Assembly (NCBI GenBank): GCA_013343275.1
Contig: CP046106.1
Span: 744,001 to 808,000 of the forward strand
Source: Candidatus Nanohaloarchaea archaeon
GTDB lineage: Archaea; Nanohalarchaeota; Nanosalinia; Nanosalinales; Nanosalinaceae
DNA: 64,000 nt
Reading direction: 5' to 3'
Each line of letters begins with the position of its first letter. The first letter of the stretch is position 1. Positions 52,067-60,625 of the stretch are shown here, piece after piece. A program made the position numbers and the translations under genes. The notes beneath the pieces are model-generated. The model was not told the DNA's origin. It saw only the letters and a list, made by a program, of their open reading frames with translations, and made no database searches.

Positions 52067-52477
52067 ATGGGATACGAAATACTTGAACACACTGCCGACG
52101 AAAAATTCCAGGCCTCCGGAGACAGCCTGGAAGAAGCATTCTCCGAAGCAGTAAAGGCCTTCTCGGAGATAGTCGGCGGCATGAACGGTCAGACGACTTA
52201 CAGTATAGAAATAGAATCAGAAAGCCATGAGGCCCTGCTCTTCGACTTCATGGATAAACTAATCTTCTTGCAGGATGTCAACGATGTAGTCGTCTCTCAC
52301 GCCGAAGACCTTGAAATAGAGGAACTTGAAGAAGGTTACTGGTTGACAGCAGATATCTGGGCCGACAATATCGAAGGCTCAATGAGCGTTATGGATGTCA
52401 AGGCACCAACATACAGCGAGATGTACGTCAGGTTCGAAGACGGCAAGTGGAGACTGCAGGTAGTGCTCGATATATAA
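52067..52477 (+). CDS. Archease
   Basis: The 136-residue protein begins with GYEILEHTADEKFQASGDSLEEAF, the archease signature, and has the metal-binding Asp residues including the C-terminal VVLDI. Archease accelerates RtcB guanylylation and RNA ligation. GAGGAGG precedes the start, and rtcB follows 32 bases after the stop, so they work together. Confidence 0.95.
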   Translation: MGYEILEHTADEKFQASGDSLEEAFSEAVKAFSEIVGGMNGQTTYSIEIESESHEALLFDFMDKLIFLQDVNDVVVSHAEDLEIEELEEGYWLTADIWADNIEGSMSVMDVKAPTYSEMYVRFEDGKWRLQVVLDI

Positions 52478-52509
52478 CTGTAAAAAGAGTTCACGGATAA
52501 TTCTCGAAT

Positions 52510-53931
52510 ATGGAACTCAACAAAATATCCGAAAATATCTACGAAATACCGCAGGAAGGCCAGATGAACAAACCGGCCAGAGTCTACGCCAACGAAGAAC
52601 TTCTCAACGAAATCAGACAGGACGACACACTGGAACAGATAAAGAACGTAGCAACCCTACCAGGCCTTGAAAAGTACTCAATCGTCATGCCTGACGGCCA
52701 CCAGGGCTACGGCTTCCCAATCGGCGGAGTCGCAGCAGTAAACAAAGAAAACGGCGTTATCAGCCCTGGAGGTATCGGCTACGATATAAATTGTGGCATC
52801 AGAGTGCTTAAAACAGACCTCAGCTATGAAGATATCAAGGGCCGGGAGCAACAGCTTGCAAATATACTTTACAGTAAGATTCCATGCGGCCTTGGAAGAG
52901 GAGGTTATATCGATACTGATAGAGAGGATCTTGAAGAAATACTTGAGAAAGGAGCTGAGTGGATGCTTGAAAACGGACACGCAAAGGAGTCCGATATCAG
53001 GAGATGTGAGGAGGAAGGAAGGCTTCCTGGTAATCCTGATAAGGTTCCGGAGGACGCAAAGAAGCGAGGCCTTAATCAGGTGGGGAGCCTCGGTAGCGGA
53101 AACCACTTCCTGGAGATACAGCGCGTCGGAGAGATCTACAACGAGCAGAAGGCGGAGGCCTATGGTCTGGAAGAGGATCAAGTGGTTATCATGATCCACT
53201 CAGGTTCTCGAGGCCTAGGCCATCAGACCTGCACCAATTATCTCAGGAAGTTTGAGAAAGAGTATCCGGAGATTGTAGAGGAAATACCGGATAAGGAGCT
53301 GATCTATGCGCCGATGCAGGATGAGCTGGCTCAGGACTACAAGGAGGCGATGTATGCTGCGGCAAACTATGCGTGGGCTAACCGCCAGGCCATAACTCAG
53401 GGAGTACGTGAATGCCTGGATACTATCTACGATGACGGTGTTGAGACGGAGCTTCTGTACGATGTCTGTCATAACATTGCTAAGGAGGAGACTCACGAGG
53501 TCGATGGCGAGGAAAAGGAGCTTCTGGTCCACAGAAAAGGAGCGACACGTGCTATGCCGGCTGGAAGGCCTGAAGTGCCGGAGGTCTACCGTGATGTAGG
53601 TCAGCCAGTACTTATTCCGGGCAGCATGGGTACTGCGAGCTACGTTCTTTCAGGCGGAGAAAAATCTCTGGAAATCAGCTTTGGATCAACAGCTCACGGT
53701 GCCGGAAGGCTTATGTCCCGGACCCAGGCCAAGCAGGATTACTGGGGAGAAGACGTTCAGGCCGAACTGAAGAGAGACCAAATATTCGTGAAAGCGGCCT
53801 CAGGATCAACCATCGCAGAAGAGGCTCCTGGAGTCTACAAGGATATCGATGAAGTAATCAAGGTCAGCGACGAGCTTGGAATCGGCAATAAGGTTGCGAA
53901 GATGAGGCCTGTTGTAAACATCAAAGGATAA
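52510..53931 (+). CDS. rtcB: tRNA-splicing ligase RtcB
   Basis: The 473-residue protein is a complete RtcB: GHQGYGFPIGGVAA, GGIGYDINCGIR (metal-binding D and C), GSLGSGNHFLEIQ, IHSGSRGLGHQ, CHNIAKEE, RKGATRA and the C-terminal catalytic His region. It joins 2',3'-cyclic-phosphate and 5'-OH RNA ends in tRNA splicing using GTP and Mn. No intein is present. Confidence 0.97.
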   Translation: MELNKISENIYEIPQEGQMNKPARVYANEELLNEIRQDDTLEQIKNVATLPGLEKYSIVMPDGHQGYGFPIGGVAAVNKENGVISPGGIGYDINCGIRVLKTDLSYEDIKGREQQLANILYSKIPCGLGRGGYIDTDREDLEEILEKGAEWMLENGHAKESDIRRCEEEGRLPGNPDKVPEDAKKRGLNQVGSLGSGNHFLEIQRVGEIYNEQKAEAYGLEEDQVVIMIHSGSRGLGHQTCTNYLRKFEKEYPEIVEEIPDKELIYAPMQDELAQDYKEAMYAAANYAWANRQAITQGVRECLDTIYDDGVETELLYDVCHNIAKEETHEVDGEEKELLVHRKGATRAMPAGRPEVPEVYRDVGQPVLIPGSMGTASYVLSGGEKSLEISFGSTAHGAGRLMSRTQAKQDYWGEDVQAELKRDQIFVKAASGSTIAEEAPGVYKDIDEVIKVSDELGIGNKVAKMRPVVNIKG

Positions 53932-53955
53932 AAATTTCGGGGTGTTAACAGAGTT

Positions 53956-54309
53956 ATGGCCTTTGAAGACCTGGAGAGGAAGTTTGAGGAAACGGACAAG
54001 GATGTTGCCGAGATCGAGGAAGAGATAGAGGAGGAAATCGACGATCTATTTGAGGACTACTCTCGGGATGAAATACTGGAAATGGCGGAGCATCTGGACG
54101 ACGAGTTCCAGGAACATGTGAAGACTGTACTTGACATGTATATTATCAGGTACTACTCCGATCTTCTGCGTGAAGGAGAGAATCTGAACGCAGAGCTTGA
54201 AGAGGCTCTGGATGATCTTAAGAGCAAGTATGGCCGTAACGAGATACTTCTTCAGATTGAGGATATGAGTGAAGAGTTCCGGGAACGGGTTAGAGACTAC
54301 TTCGAATAG
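53956..54309 (+). CDS. Acidic helical protein with internal duplication
   Basis: The 117-residue protein contains two copies of a helical unit: YSRDEILEMAEHLDDEFQEHV and YGRNEILLQIEDMSEEFRERV, about 50 residues apart. The N-terminus is a Glu-rich coiled-coil-like stretch. No family is recognised. The T-rich sequence and TATA box of the ribosomal operon follow. Confidence 0.65.
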   Translation: MAFEDLERKFEETDKDVAEIEEEIEEEIDDLFEDYSRDEILEMAEHLDDEFQEHVKTVLDMYIIRYYSDLLREGENLNAELEEALDDLKSKYGRNEILLQIEDMSEEFRERVRDYFE

Positions 54310-54330
54310 GCCTACCTTTCTCTTCAACCT

Positions 54331-54512
54331 TATTTATAAAGTTTGTCTTCTGTTTCAGTTATACCTTCCGGAGATTTTCTTTGGAAGGACAAGCCTTCAC
54401 TTGTAGGGGAGGCCTCTGGTGCTGAAATATTTGCCATCTAGCTGTTGCTAGGTGCAACAATTAACCAATGCCTCTAGTAATATGAGAGGCCTATTGGAGT
54501 TGAAACCAAACA
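54331..54512 (+). promoter_or_regulatory. Promoter and structured leader of the ribosomal operon
   Basis: TATTTATAAAGTTTG at 54331-54345 includes the TATA box. If transcription starts about 25 bases later, the leader before L3 is about 150 bases. It can form three hairpins: CCTTCC/GGAAGG (54364-54388), TGTTGC/GCAACA with loop TAGGT (54443-54459), and GCCTCT/AGAGGC extended by CAAT/ATTG (54466-54495), just before the L3 start at 54513. A leader this long is unusual in this mostly leaderless genome and suggests autoregulation. Confidence 0.65.
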
Positions 54513-55484
54513 ATGTCACAGAAGAATCGATCAAGAAGCGGATCTCTAGGATTCAAGCCTAAGGTCCGAGCAGAAAGAATCTACCCAGACATCGATAACT
54601 GGGAGGAAACAGACGAACTAAAACCGCTAGGCTTCGCAGGCTACAAAGTAGGAATGTCCAGAGTAATGATGATAGATGATACAGAAGGAGCAACACAGGG
54701 ACAGGAAGTAGCAGAAGCAGTAACAATACTAGAAGCACCGCCGCTCAGAGTATACGGAGCACGCTTCTACACACACGACGTTAACTCAGGTAAAGAAGTA
54801 TTTACAGAGGCCTGGACAGAATCTCCAGCACCAGAACTGCAGAGAGCAGTCGATGTACCGAAGGAAGGGAATATGGAGAACCTAGAGAAGGCCAAAGAGA
54901 ACGCAGATAAGATTACAGACATCCGACTGCTGGTCCACACACAGCCAAATCAGGCAGGACTCAGCAAGAAGACGGCAGAGAACTTCGAACTAGGAATCGG
55001 AGGCGACGTAGAAGATCAGCTCGAATACGCAGAAGAGATGATCGGAAAACAGATCGAATTCGATCAGGTATTCGAAGAAGGAGAATACTCAGATGTAGTA
55101 GCAGTAACCAAAGGAAAAGGAATGGAAGGCCCGGTCCAGAGATACGGAATCAAGAAACTCGGCCACAAGACTCAGAAGAAACGAAGAAAGGCCGGAAACG
55201 TAGGCCCATGGCACCCTGATACACTTTCATGGAAGGTACCACTGCCAGGCCAGCAAGGATACAACAACAGGACAGAACTCAACAAGAGAATCCTCGCACA
55301 GGGAGAAGATCCGGAAGACGTACAGAGAGACGGAGGATTCAAGAATTACGGAGAAGTTCAGTCCAACTACATTATAATCAAAGGCTCAGTACCAGGCCCA
55401 TCAGAGAGACTGATCAGGCTTCGAACAGCTATCAGAGAAGAAGGAAAACCAGGAACACCAGAAATTACTTACGTTGACCAATAG
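54513..55484 (+). CDS. rpl3: Large ribosomal subunit protein L3 (uL3)
   Basis: The 323-residue protein has normal archaeal L3 length. GFAGYKVGMSRVMMID, the conserved KGKGMEGPVQRYGIKKLGHKTQKKRRKAGNVGPWHP-type loop and GGFKNYGEVQSNYIIIKGSVPG are diagnostic. It is first in the operon behind a long structured leader. L4 starts 13 bases after the stop with GGGTGA as binding site. Confidence 0.97.
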   Translation: MSQKNRSRSGSLGFKPKVRAERIYPDIDNWEETDELKPLGFAGYKVGMSRVMMIDDTEGATQGQEVAEAVTILEAPPLRVYGARFYTHDVNSGKEVFTEAWTESPAPELQRAVDVPKEGNMENLEKAKENADKITDIRLLVHTQPNQAGLSKKTAENFELGIGGDVEDQLEYAEEMIGKQIEFDQVFEEGEYSDVVAVTKGKGMEGPVQRYGIKKLGHKTQKKRRKAGNVGPWHPDTLSWKVPLPGQQGYNNRTELNKRILAQGEDPEDVQRDGGFKNYGEVQSNYIIIKGSVPGPSERLIRLRTAIREEGKPGTPEITYVDQ

Positions 55485-55497
55485 AGGGTGAAGAAGA

Positions 55498-56256
55498 ATG
55501 ACAGATCTACCAATTCAGTTTACGGAAAGAGTGAGAGATGACCTCGTCAAGAGAGCAAATCTCTCAATCAAATCCAAGAAACGCCAGAGCTACGGAGCAG
55601 ATCCGGAAGCAGGTAACAAGCACGTTACCTACTGGAAGAAGAAGCAGAACGCTTACAGAGGCCAGAAAGGAAAAGGCATGTCCCGAGTACCACGTAAAAT
55701 TACAGTAAGAAGAGGCATGCAGATCTACGGAGAAGGAGCAGAAGCACCGAACACACGTGGCGGACGTAGAGCACACCCTCCAAAAGCAGAGAAAGACTTC
55801 GAAGAAGAAATCAACGACAAGGAAAGAAGAAAAGCAATCAGATCAGCAATCGCAGCAACAGCAGATCAAGACCTTGTCACAGAGAAACACGCATACGAAG
55901 GAGAAGTCCCTCTAGTAGAAACAGGTCTTGAAGACATAGAAAAAACACAGGACCTCAAAGAAAGACTAGAAGAACTAGGTCTTGAAGAAGAACTTTCCCG
56001 AGCCAAGCAGAAGAAGGTAAGAGCTGGCAAAGGAAAGAACAGAGGCCGTAAATACGTTACACGAGCAGGCCCTCTAGTAGTGGTTGCAGAAGATGAAGGA
56101 ATCAAGGACGCAGGAAGCAATCTTGCAGGAGTAGAGGTCTCACTGGTCGATCAGCTTAACGCTGAGAAACTTGCTCCAGGAGCAGAGCCAGGAAGACTTA
56201 CAGTCTGGAGCGAAAAAGCACTGGAAAAACTTGACGAAGAGGAACTTTTCCAATAA
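55498..56256 (+). CDS. rpl4: Large ribosomal subunit protein L4 (uL4)
   Basis: The 252-residue protein has the archaeal/eukaryal L4 pattern: RQSYGADPEAGNKH, TVRRGMQIYGEGAEAPNTRGGRRAHPP in the extended loop, and RAGKGKNRGRKYVTRAGPLVVV. GGTGA before L23 follows its stop. Confidence 0.97.
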   Translation: MTDLPIQFTERVRDDLVKRANLSIKSKKRQSYGADPEAGNKHVTYWKKKQNAYRGQKGKGMSRVPRKITVRRGMQIYGEGAEAPNTRGGRRAHPPKAEKDFEEEINDKERRKAIRSAIAATADQDLVTEKHAYEGEVPLVETGLEDIEKTQDLKERLEELGLEEELSRAKQKKVRAGKGKNRGRKYVTRAGPLVVVAEDEGIKDAGSNLAGVEVSLVDQLNAEKLAPGAEPGRLTVWSEKALEKLDEEELFQ

Positions 56257-56272
56257 AAGGTGACAAAGAAAA

Positions 56273-56542
56273 ATGGAAGATGACAAAGCTTGGGAAATAA
56301 TCGAGAACCCTCACATGACAGAACAGGCAATGGACATGATTGACGAAGAGAACAAGCTTGTTCTCATGGTAGATCTCGACGCAAACAAGAACCAGGTAGA
56401 AGACGCAGTACAGACACTATTTGATGTTGAAGTAACCAAAGTAAATACCAACATCACACCGCAGGCCCAGAAAAAGGCCTACGTAAAACTCTCACAGAGC
56501 GACTCCGCGATGGATGTCGCAACCGAACTAGGTATGATGTAA
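56273..56542 (+). CDS. rpl23: Large ribosomal subunit protein L23 (uL23)
   Basis: The 89-residue protein has the L23 pattern NPHMTEQAMDMIDEENKLVLMVDLDANK and VTKVNTNITPQAQKKAYVKL. It lies at the exit tunnel and contacts SRP and NAC. A mini-ORF starts two bases after the stop. Confidence 0.96.
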   Translation: MEDDKAWEIIENPHMTEQAMDMIDEENKLVLMVDLDANKNQVEDAVQTLFDVEVTKVNTNITPQAQKKAYVKLSQSDSAMDVATELGMM

Positions 56543-56544
56543 GA

Positions 56545-56601
56545 ATGAAGAAAATCGCAGATTTTCAGAGTAGCAGAAAACACAGAGGTGTTTTCAACTA
56601 A
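56545..56601 (+). promoter_or_regulatory. Relay mini-ORF with twin hairpins before L2 (copy A)
   Basis: An 18-codon frame, MKKIADFQSSRKHRGVFN, begins two bases after the L23 stop and its TAA shares an A with the L2 start (TAATG). It contains hairpin 1 GAAAATC/GATTTTC with loop GCA (56550-56566) and hairpin 2 GAAAACA/TGTTTTC with loop CAGAGG (56576-56595), placing the GAGGTG binding site of L2 in the loop and stem. The same design recurs before S3, L24 and S14. Confidence 0.75.
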
Positions 56602-57302
56602 TGGGAAGTCCACTAAGACAACAACGAAGAGGAAAAGGATCTCCGAACTACCAGTCTAACTCTCATAAATCCAAGGGAGATGTAGAGACAAAAAGAGCAG
56701 AAACTCAGGGAACAGTAGTAGATCTAGTACACGACCCAGGAAGAACATCCCCTGTAGCAGTAGTAGAGTTCGAGGACGGAGAAGAAAGAAACATCCTAGC
56801 GCCAGAAGGCCTAGCAGTAGGCGACACAATCGAGCTAGGAGTATCCGCAGAAGTCAAACCAGGAAACACACTTCCTGTAGGAGAGATCCCAGAAGGAGTA
56901 CCAATCCACAATCTAGAACTCCAGCCGAACGACGGCGGCCAGATCGCCAGAAGCAGCGGAACATACGCATTCGTCGTAACACACGAAAAAGATGGGGTAA
57001 GAGTAAAGCTTCCAAGCGGAGACTTCAAAAAGTTGAATACTAGCTGCCGTGCAACAATTGGAAAAGTAGCAGGCGGCGGAAGAAAGGAGAAACCGTTCGT
57101 AAAGGCCGGAAACAAGTCCAAGGCTATGAAGGCCAGAGGCAAGGCCTATCCGAAGGTCTCCGGCGTAGCAATGAACGCAGTAGACCACCCATTCGGTGGA
57201 TCCGCAAAACCAGGAAAAGCAAAGACAGTTTCCAAGCACGCCTCACCAGGGCGTAAAGTCGGAAACATCGGCGCAAGCCGCAGCGGAAAGAAGAAAGAGT
57301 AA
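56601..57302 (+). CDS. rpl2: Large ribosomal subunit protein L2 (uL2)
   Basis: The 233-residue protein is typical L2: MGSPLRQQRRGKGSPNYQSN, RSSGTYAFVVTHEKDGVRVKLPSG and the GVAMNAVDHPFGGS motif near the peptidyl transferase centre. Translation is probably coupled to the mini-ORF whose stop overlaps its ATG. GGTGA after its stop serves S19. Confidence 0.97.
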   Translation: MGSPLRQQRRGKGSPNYQSNSHKSKGDVETKRAETQGTVVDLVHDPGRTSPVAVVEFEDGEERNILAPEGLAVGDTIELGVSAEVKPGNTLPVGEIPEGVPIHNLELQPNDGGQIARSSGTYAFVVTHEKDGVRVKLPSGDFKKLNTSCRATIGKVAGGGRKEKPFVKAGNKSKAMKARGKAYPKVSGVAMNAVDHPFGGSAKPGKAKTVSKHASPGRKVGNIGASRSGKKKE

Positions 57303-57313
57303 GGTGATCAATT

Positions 57314-57694
57314 ATGGCAGACGAAGACTTTACATTCAGAGGAAAAACAATGGACGAACTCCGAGACATGGATCTCGAAGAGTTCGCCGACCTCCTCGAT
57401 GCAAGAGGCCGAAGAAAGATTCAGAGAGGCCTCAGAGAGGACGAGGAGAAGATCCTCGAAGATCTCGAGGAAAAAGACACAGTCAAAACCCACAGAAGAG
57501 GGATGATAGTAGTACCGAAGATGGTAGGAAACACCCTTCAGGTCTACAACGGACAGAGGTTCATCGAAGTAGAAGTCGAGGCACAGATGCTCGGCCACTA
57601 CCTCGGAGAATTCGCAAGAACCCGAAAAGAAGTCGAACACAGCGCACCAGGACTTGGTGCAACACGTTCGTCCAAACACATCCCGCTCAAGTGA
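57314..57694 (+). CDS. rps19: Small ribosomal subunit protein S19 (uS19)
   Basis: The 126-residue protein has an archaeal N-terminal extension (FTFRGKTMDELRDMDLEEFADLL) and the S19 core KTHRRGMIVVPKMVGNTLQVYNGQRF...GHYLGEFARTRKEV. GGTGAT seven bases before ATG 57314 is the binding site. Confidence 0.97.
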   Translation: MADEDFTFRGKTMDELRDMDLEEFADLLDARGRRKIQRGLREDEEKILEDLEEKDTVKTHRRGMIVVPKMVGNTLQVYNGQRFIEVEVEAQMLGHYLGEFARTRKEVEHSAPGLGATRSSKHIPLK

Positions 57695-57702
57695 TTTAAC
57701 CT

Positions 57703-58113
57703 ATGGAACTTGACGCACACCAAGCATTTGCACAGGGCCGAAACATGCCTGTATCATGGAAGGACTGCACAGAAGTCGGACGCTTCATCAAAGGCGACTC
57801 TGTAGAGAAAGCAGAGAGAAAGCTCGAGAAAGTAATCGAGAAAGAACTCGCAGTACCCTACACAAAGTTCGACAGCGATGTCGGCCACAGAAGCGGACAT
57901 GGAGACTCCGGAAGATACCCGGAGAAAGCATCCAAGGAAATCCTGGAAGTTCTCAGATCTGCAGCATCAAATGCAGAGCACGAAGGCCTCAACCCTGGTG
58001 CACTTGAAGTACAGAACGTCATCACCAACAAAGGCCAAGAAATGAGAACTCCCGGAAGACATCCTGGAGAGACAAAAGCAGCACACGTAAAAATAATTGT
58101 AGGAGAGCGATAA
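57703..58113 (+). CDS. rpl22: Large ribosomal subunit protein L22 (uL22)
   Basis: The 136-residue protein has DCTEVGRFIKGDSVEKAERKL, the VPYTKFDSDVGHRSGHG insertion of archaeal/eukaryal L22 and the C-terminal strand KAAHVKIIVGER. A mini-ORF starts one base after its stop. Confidence 0.96.
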   Translation: MELDAHQAFAQGRNMPVSWKDCTEVGRFIKGDSVEKAERKLEKVIEKELAVPYTKFDSDVGHRSGHGDSGRYPEKASKEILEVLRSAASNAEHEGLNPGALEVQNVITNKGQEMRTPGRHPGETKAAHVKIIVGER

Positions 58114-58114
58114 T

Positions 58115-58168
58115 ATGACCGAAAATCAGAGATTTTCTGGGCATGCAAAAGACCGAGGTGGTCTTTGA
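58115..58168 (+). promoter_or_regulatory. Relay mini-ORF with twin hairpins before S3 (copy B)
   Basis: A 17-codon frame, MTENQRFSGHAKDRGGL, begins one base after the L22 stop and its TGA abuts the S3 ATG at 58169. Hairpin 1 is GAAAATC/GATTTTC with loop AGA (58121-58137). Hairpin 2 is AAAGACC/GGTCTTT with loop GAGGT (58148-58166). Compared with copies A, C and D both arms of hairpin 2 have changed and still pair. Confidence 0.75.
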
Positions 58169-59233
58169 ATGCAAGAGAAAAAATTCATTCAGAAAGGAGC
58201 ACGTAAGGTAAGACTTCACGAGTTCCTTGAAGAAGAACTTGAAGGCGCAGGATACAGTCACGCAGACCTGGTAAGAACACCTACATCAGCAAAAATCGTG
58301 ATCTACGCACAGAGACCGGGCCTCGTCATCGGAAGAGGGGGTTCCAGGATCAAGGAACTCACAGCAGATCTCGAAGAAGAATTCGACTTCGATAACCCAC
58401 AGATCGAGGTTAACGAGATCGAAGAACCTGATGCAGATGCAGAAGTAGTAGCAAAGAGCATCGCAAACTGGCTTGAGAAAGGAGGCCACGCCAAACGTGT
58501 AGGATACACCTACATCAGAAGAATGAAGGAAGCAGGAGTAACAGGAGCAGAAGTAGAGATCACAGGAAAGCTCTCCGGAAACAGAGGCCGTACAGAGAAG
58601 TTCTCATTCGGATACGTAAAGAGATGCGGAAACACCTCTAAGGAAAACGTGGATAAAGGATACGAACTGGCCCGTACAAAGCCAGGAGCAATCGGAGTCA
58701 AAGTACGCATGATGAAGGAAATGCCGGACTTCATGCACAGAGACGTCGATGTCAGCGAGGAAATCCTCCACGAATCAGAAGTCTCAGAAGAATCACAGAT
58801 CAAGTCCGACAGAATCCAGCAGGTACTGGAAGAAGCAGAAAGCATGACTTCCTCCGAACTTGAGAGAGCAATCGAAGAGAAGGCAGAGACAATAGAGACA
58901 GGAGACATCTCCAAAGAAGAAGTCAGAGAGGCCTTCGAAGCAAGAGAGGAATCAGAGCCAGAAGAAGTCGAAGCCGAAGAACCAGAAGAGTCTGAATCTG
59001 AAGAAGCATCTTCTGAGGAGCAATCTTCCGAAGAGGAAGAGGACACAGAAGACTCATCTGAACAGGAAGAGACTGAAGAGACGGATGTAGAGGAAATTGT
59101 CTCAGGAACCATCAGCGACGCAAAGGACGCAATCTCAGAAATGGAGGATCCTGACTACGGCGCAATTCTACAGGCCGAGAAAGCCAACAAAAACCGAACA
59201 ACCTTTATTGACTGGCTTGAATCCCAGCAATAA
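58169..59233 (+). CDS. rps3: Small ribosomal subunit protein S3 (uS3) with long acidic tail
   Basis: Residues 1-215 are normal S3, with the KH domain loop GLVIGRGGSRIKEL and the C-terminal S3 fold (GAEVEITGKLSGNRGRTEKF, ARTKPGAIGVKV). Residues about 215-354 form a Glu/Ser-rich extension (EEASSEEQSSEEEEDTEDSSEQEETEETD), ending in a short helix LQAEKANKNRTTFIDWLESQQ that repeats in style the IQQVLEEAE region. The tail is longer than in most archaeal S3 proteins. Start overlaps the mini-ORF stop region. Confidence 0.95.
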   Translation: MQEKKFIQKGARKVRLHEFLEEELEGAGYSHADLVRTPTSAKIVIYAQRPGLVIGRGGSRIKELTADLEEEFDFDNPQIEVNEIEEPDADAEVVAKSIANWLEKGGHAKRVGYTYIRRMKEAGVTGAEVEITGKLSGNRGRTEKFSFGYVKRCGNTSKENVDKGYELARTKPGAIGVKVRMMKEMPDFMHRDVDVSEEILHESEVSEESQIKSDRIQQVLEEAESMTSSELERAIEEKAETIETGDISKEEVREAFEAREESEPEEVEAEEPEESESEEASSEEQSSEEEEDTEDSSEQEETEETDVEEIVSGTISDAKDAISEMEDPDYGAILQAEKANKNRTTFIDWLESQQ

Positions 59234-59262
59234 ATAAAAGGAACTAACAGAAGTGATTAACC

Positions 59263-59460
59263 GTGTCAGAACTTTCAATCTCTGAACTCAGAGAAAAAGA
59301 CGCCTCCGAACTCAAACAGGACCTTACAGATCTACAGAAGGAACTTGTACAGGAAAGAGGCCAGATAGAAGTCGGAGGATTTGCCGACAACCCTGGCCGA
59401 CTCGGAGAAATGAAGAAAACCATCGCACGTATCAAAACAGTTCTCAACGAACGCCAATAA
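59263..59460 (+). CDS. rpl29: Large ribosomal subunit protein L29 (uL29)
   Basis: The 65-residue two-helix protein has LREKDASELKQDLTDLQKELVQERGQ and the final MKKTIARIKTVLNERQ. It uses a GTG start at 59263, preceded by AGTGAT. It sits by the exit tunnel beside L23. Confidence 0.93.
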   Translation: MSELSISELREKDASELKQDLTDLQKELVQERGQIEVGGFADNPGRLGEMKKTIARIKTVLNERQ

Positions 59461-59469
59461 AGAATTATA

Positions 59470-59778
59470 ATGTCAGATCTCAATCCCAACAGCGGACTAC
59501 CCGACGAACTCGACGTCACCGACCAACTAGCAAGATCAGAACAGAAAATCACTGTAAAGATCGACACAAGAAGCTTCGGCAAAGAAGTCACAGTAGTCGA
59601 AGGCCTTGGAGAAGAAATCAACCTCGATGACCTATCCTCCAAACTCAAGTCCAAACTTGCATGCGGAGGAACAGTCAAAGACGGCCACATCGAACTCCAG
59701 GGCGACCACACACGTCGAATCGAAGACGTCCTCGCAGACCAGGGATTCGACAAAGAAAACATCGAAATCCAGAGATAA
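59470..59778 (+). CDS. Translation initiation factor aIF1 (SUI1)
   Basis: The 102-residue protein has the SUI1 core: KITVKIDTRSFGKEVTVVEGL, LACGGTVKDGHIELQGDHTRRIEDVL. It acts in start-codon selection on the small subunit. Its place after L29 is the usual archaeal order. A T-rich stretch at 59806-59815 follows, so this part of the operon may end here. Confidence 0.94.
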   Translation: MSDLNPNSGLPDELDVTDQLARSEQKITVKIDTRSFGKEVTVVEGLGEEINLDDLSSKLKSKLACGGTVKDGHIELQGDHTRRIEDVLADQGFDKENIEIQR

Positions 59779-59805
59779 AATCATCCTCTGGGCCTGTTCA
59801 CATCT

Positions 59806-59815
59806 CCCTTTTTTA
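59806..59815 (+). terminator. T-rich terminator after aIF1
   Basis: CCCTTTTTTA lies 28 bases after the aIF1 stop in the 94-base gap before the metallo-beta-lactamase gene, a plausible intrinsic terminator of the first ribosomal segment. Confidence 0.45.
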
Positions 59816-59872
59816 CTTTCTACCTAGAAACCAACAGTTTCAAGTTGATACCTGCATAAAATCTAACTGGCT

Positions 59873-60616
59873 ATGAAGGCAACAATTCTGGGTTCAGGAG
59901 ACCCTCTAGGAATGCCGGTACCTATGTGTAAATGCAAGTACTGTAGAAAAGGCCCTGAAAGATTGAGAGCAGGCCTTAAGGTGGAGACAGAGGATTCAAC
60001 AGTTGTTTTCGATATAGGCCCTGATCTCCGTCAACAGCTTATCTCAACTGATACTTCGGATGTAGATGCCTTTTTCGCAACTCACGCTCATTTCGATCAC
60101 TTTGGAGGCCTTCCTGAATTAAGTAATCTTGACGTATTTGCTGATGCCGAAATCTCTATCTATGGTAGTGAAGAGGTTCAGAACTACATTGAAGATGTTT
60201 ACAGCTGGATAGATATCGATTACACAGTCTTCGAAGGCAGTACAGAGATCGGAGATCTAACTGTAGAGGCCTTCCCGGTAGAGCACTCGGAGTTCCTTCC
60301 AATGCAGGGTTACGCCGTTGAAAGCTGGGGCAAGAAGGTTGTGTACATACCTGATCTCAAATCCCTTCCGGAAACAGATGTCTACAGGGATGCAGACGTT
60401 CTATTTATTGATGGAATGTACCTGTTCGAGAAACACATGGAAGATGACGAGGATCACGCAGCGAAGGAGGAATTAAAGGCCGAGATAGAGAAATGCAACG
60501 CAGAAAAAGTAGTGCTCTTAGGGATGTCGGAACACTTCAACGAAATGACTGTGGAAGAAGAGAAAGAAAAAACCAGGTACGAGATAGGGAAAGACTTCAA
60601 AGAATACTCTCTCTAG
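59873..60616 (+). CDS. Metallo-beta-lactamase-fold hydrolase (PhnP-like) inside the ribosomal operon
   Basis: The 247-residue protein has PVPMCKCKYCRKG (the PhnP-type Cys cluster), VVFDIGPDLRQQL, the metal motif THAHFDHFGG, and later FPVEHSEFLPMQGYAV and MSEHFNEM. PhnP relatives hydrolyse cyclic phosphodiesters. It interrupts the usual aIF1-rnp1 order. rnp1 follows by nine bases, so they are probably cotranscribed. RNA or nucleotide phosphodiester as substrate is a guess from context. Confidence 0.85.
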   Translation: MKATILGSGDPLGMPVPMCKCKYCRKGPERLRAGLKVETEDSTVVFDIGPDLRQQLISTDTSDVDAFFATHAHFDHFGGLPELSNLDVFADAEISIYGSEEVQNYIEDVYSWIDIDYTVFEGSTEIGDLTVEAFPVEHSEFLPMQGYAVESWGKKVVYIPDLKSLPETDVYRDADVLFIDGMYLFEKHMEDDEDHAAKEELKAEIEKCNAEKVVLLGMSEHFNEMTVEEEKEKTRYEIGKDFKEYSL

Positions 60617-60625
60617 TTAACTAAT

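Noticed and set aside
52678-53532. Reverse-strand ORFs of 105 and 173 codons inside rtcB
   Set aside because: Shadows of the highly conserved RtcB reading frame; no family motifs and no promoter.
54421-54460. Attachment site or integron-like element in the L3 leader
   Set aside because: The inverted repeat TGTTGC/GCAACA is short and there is no recombinase gene nearby; an mRNA hairpin is simpler.
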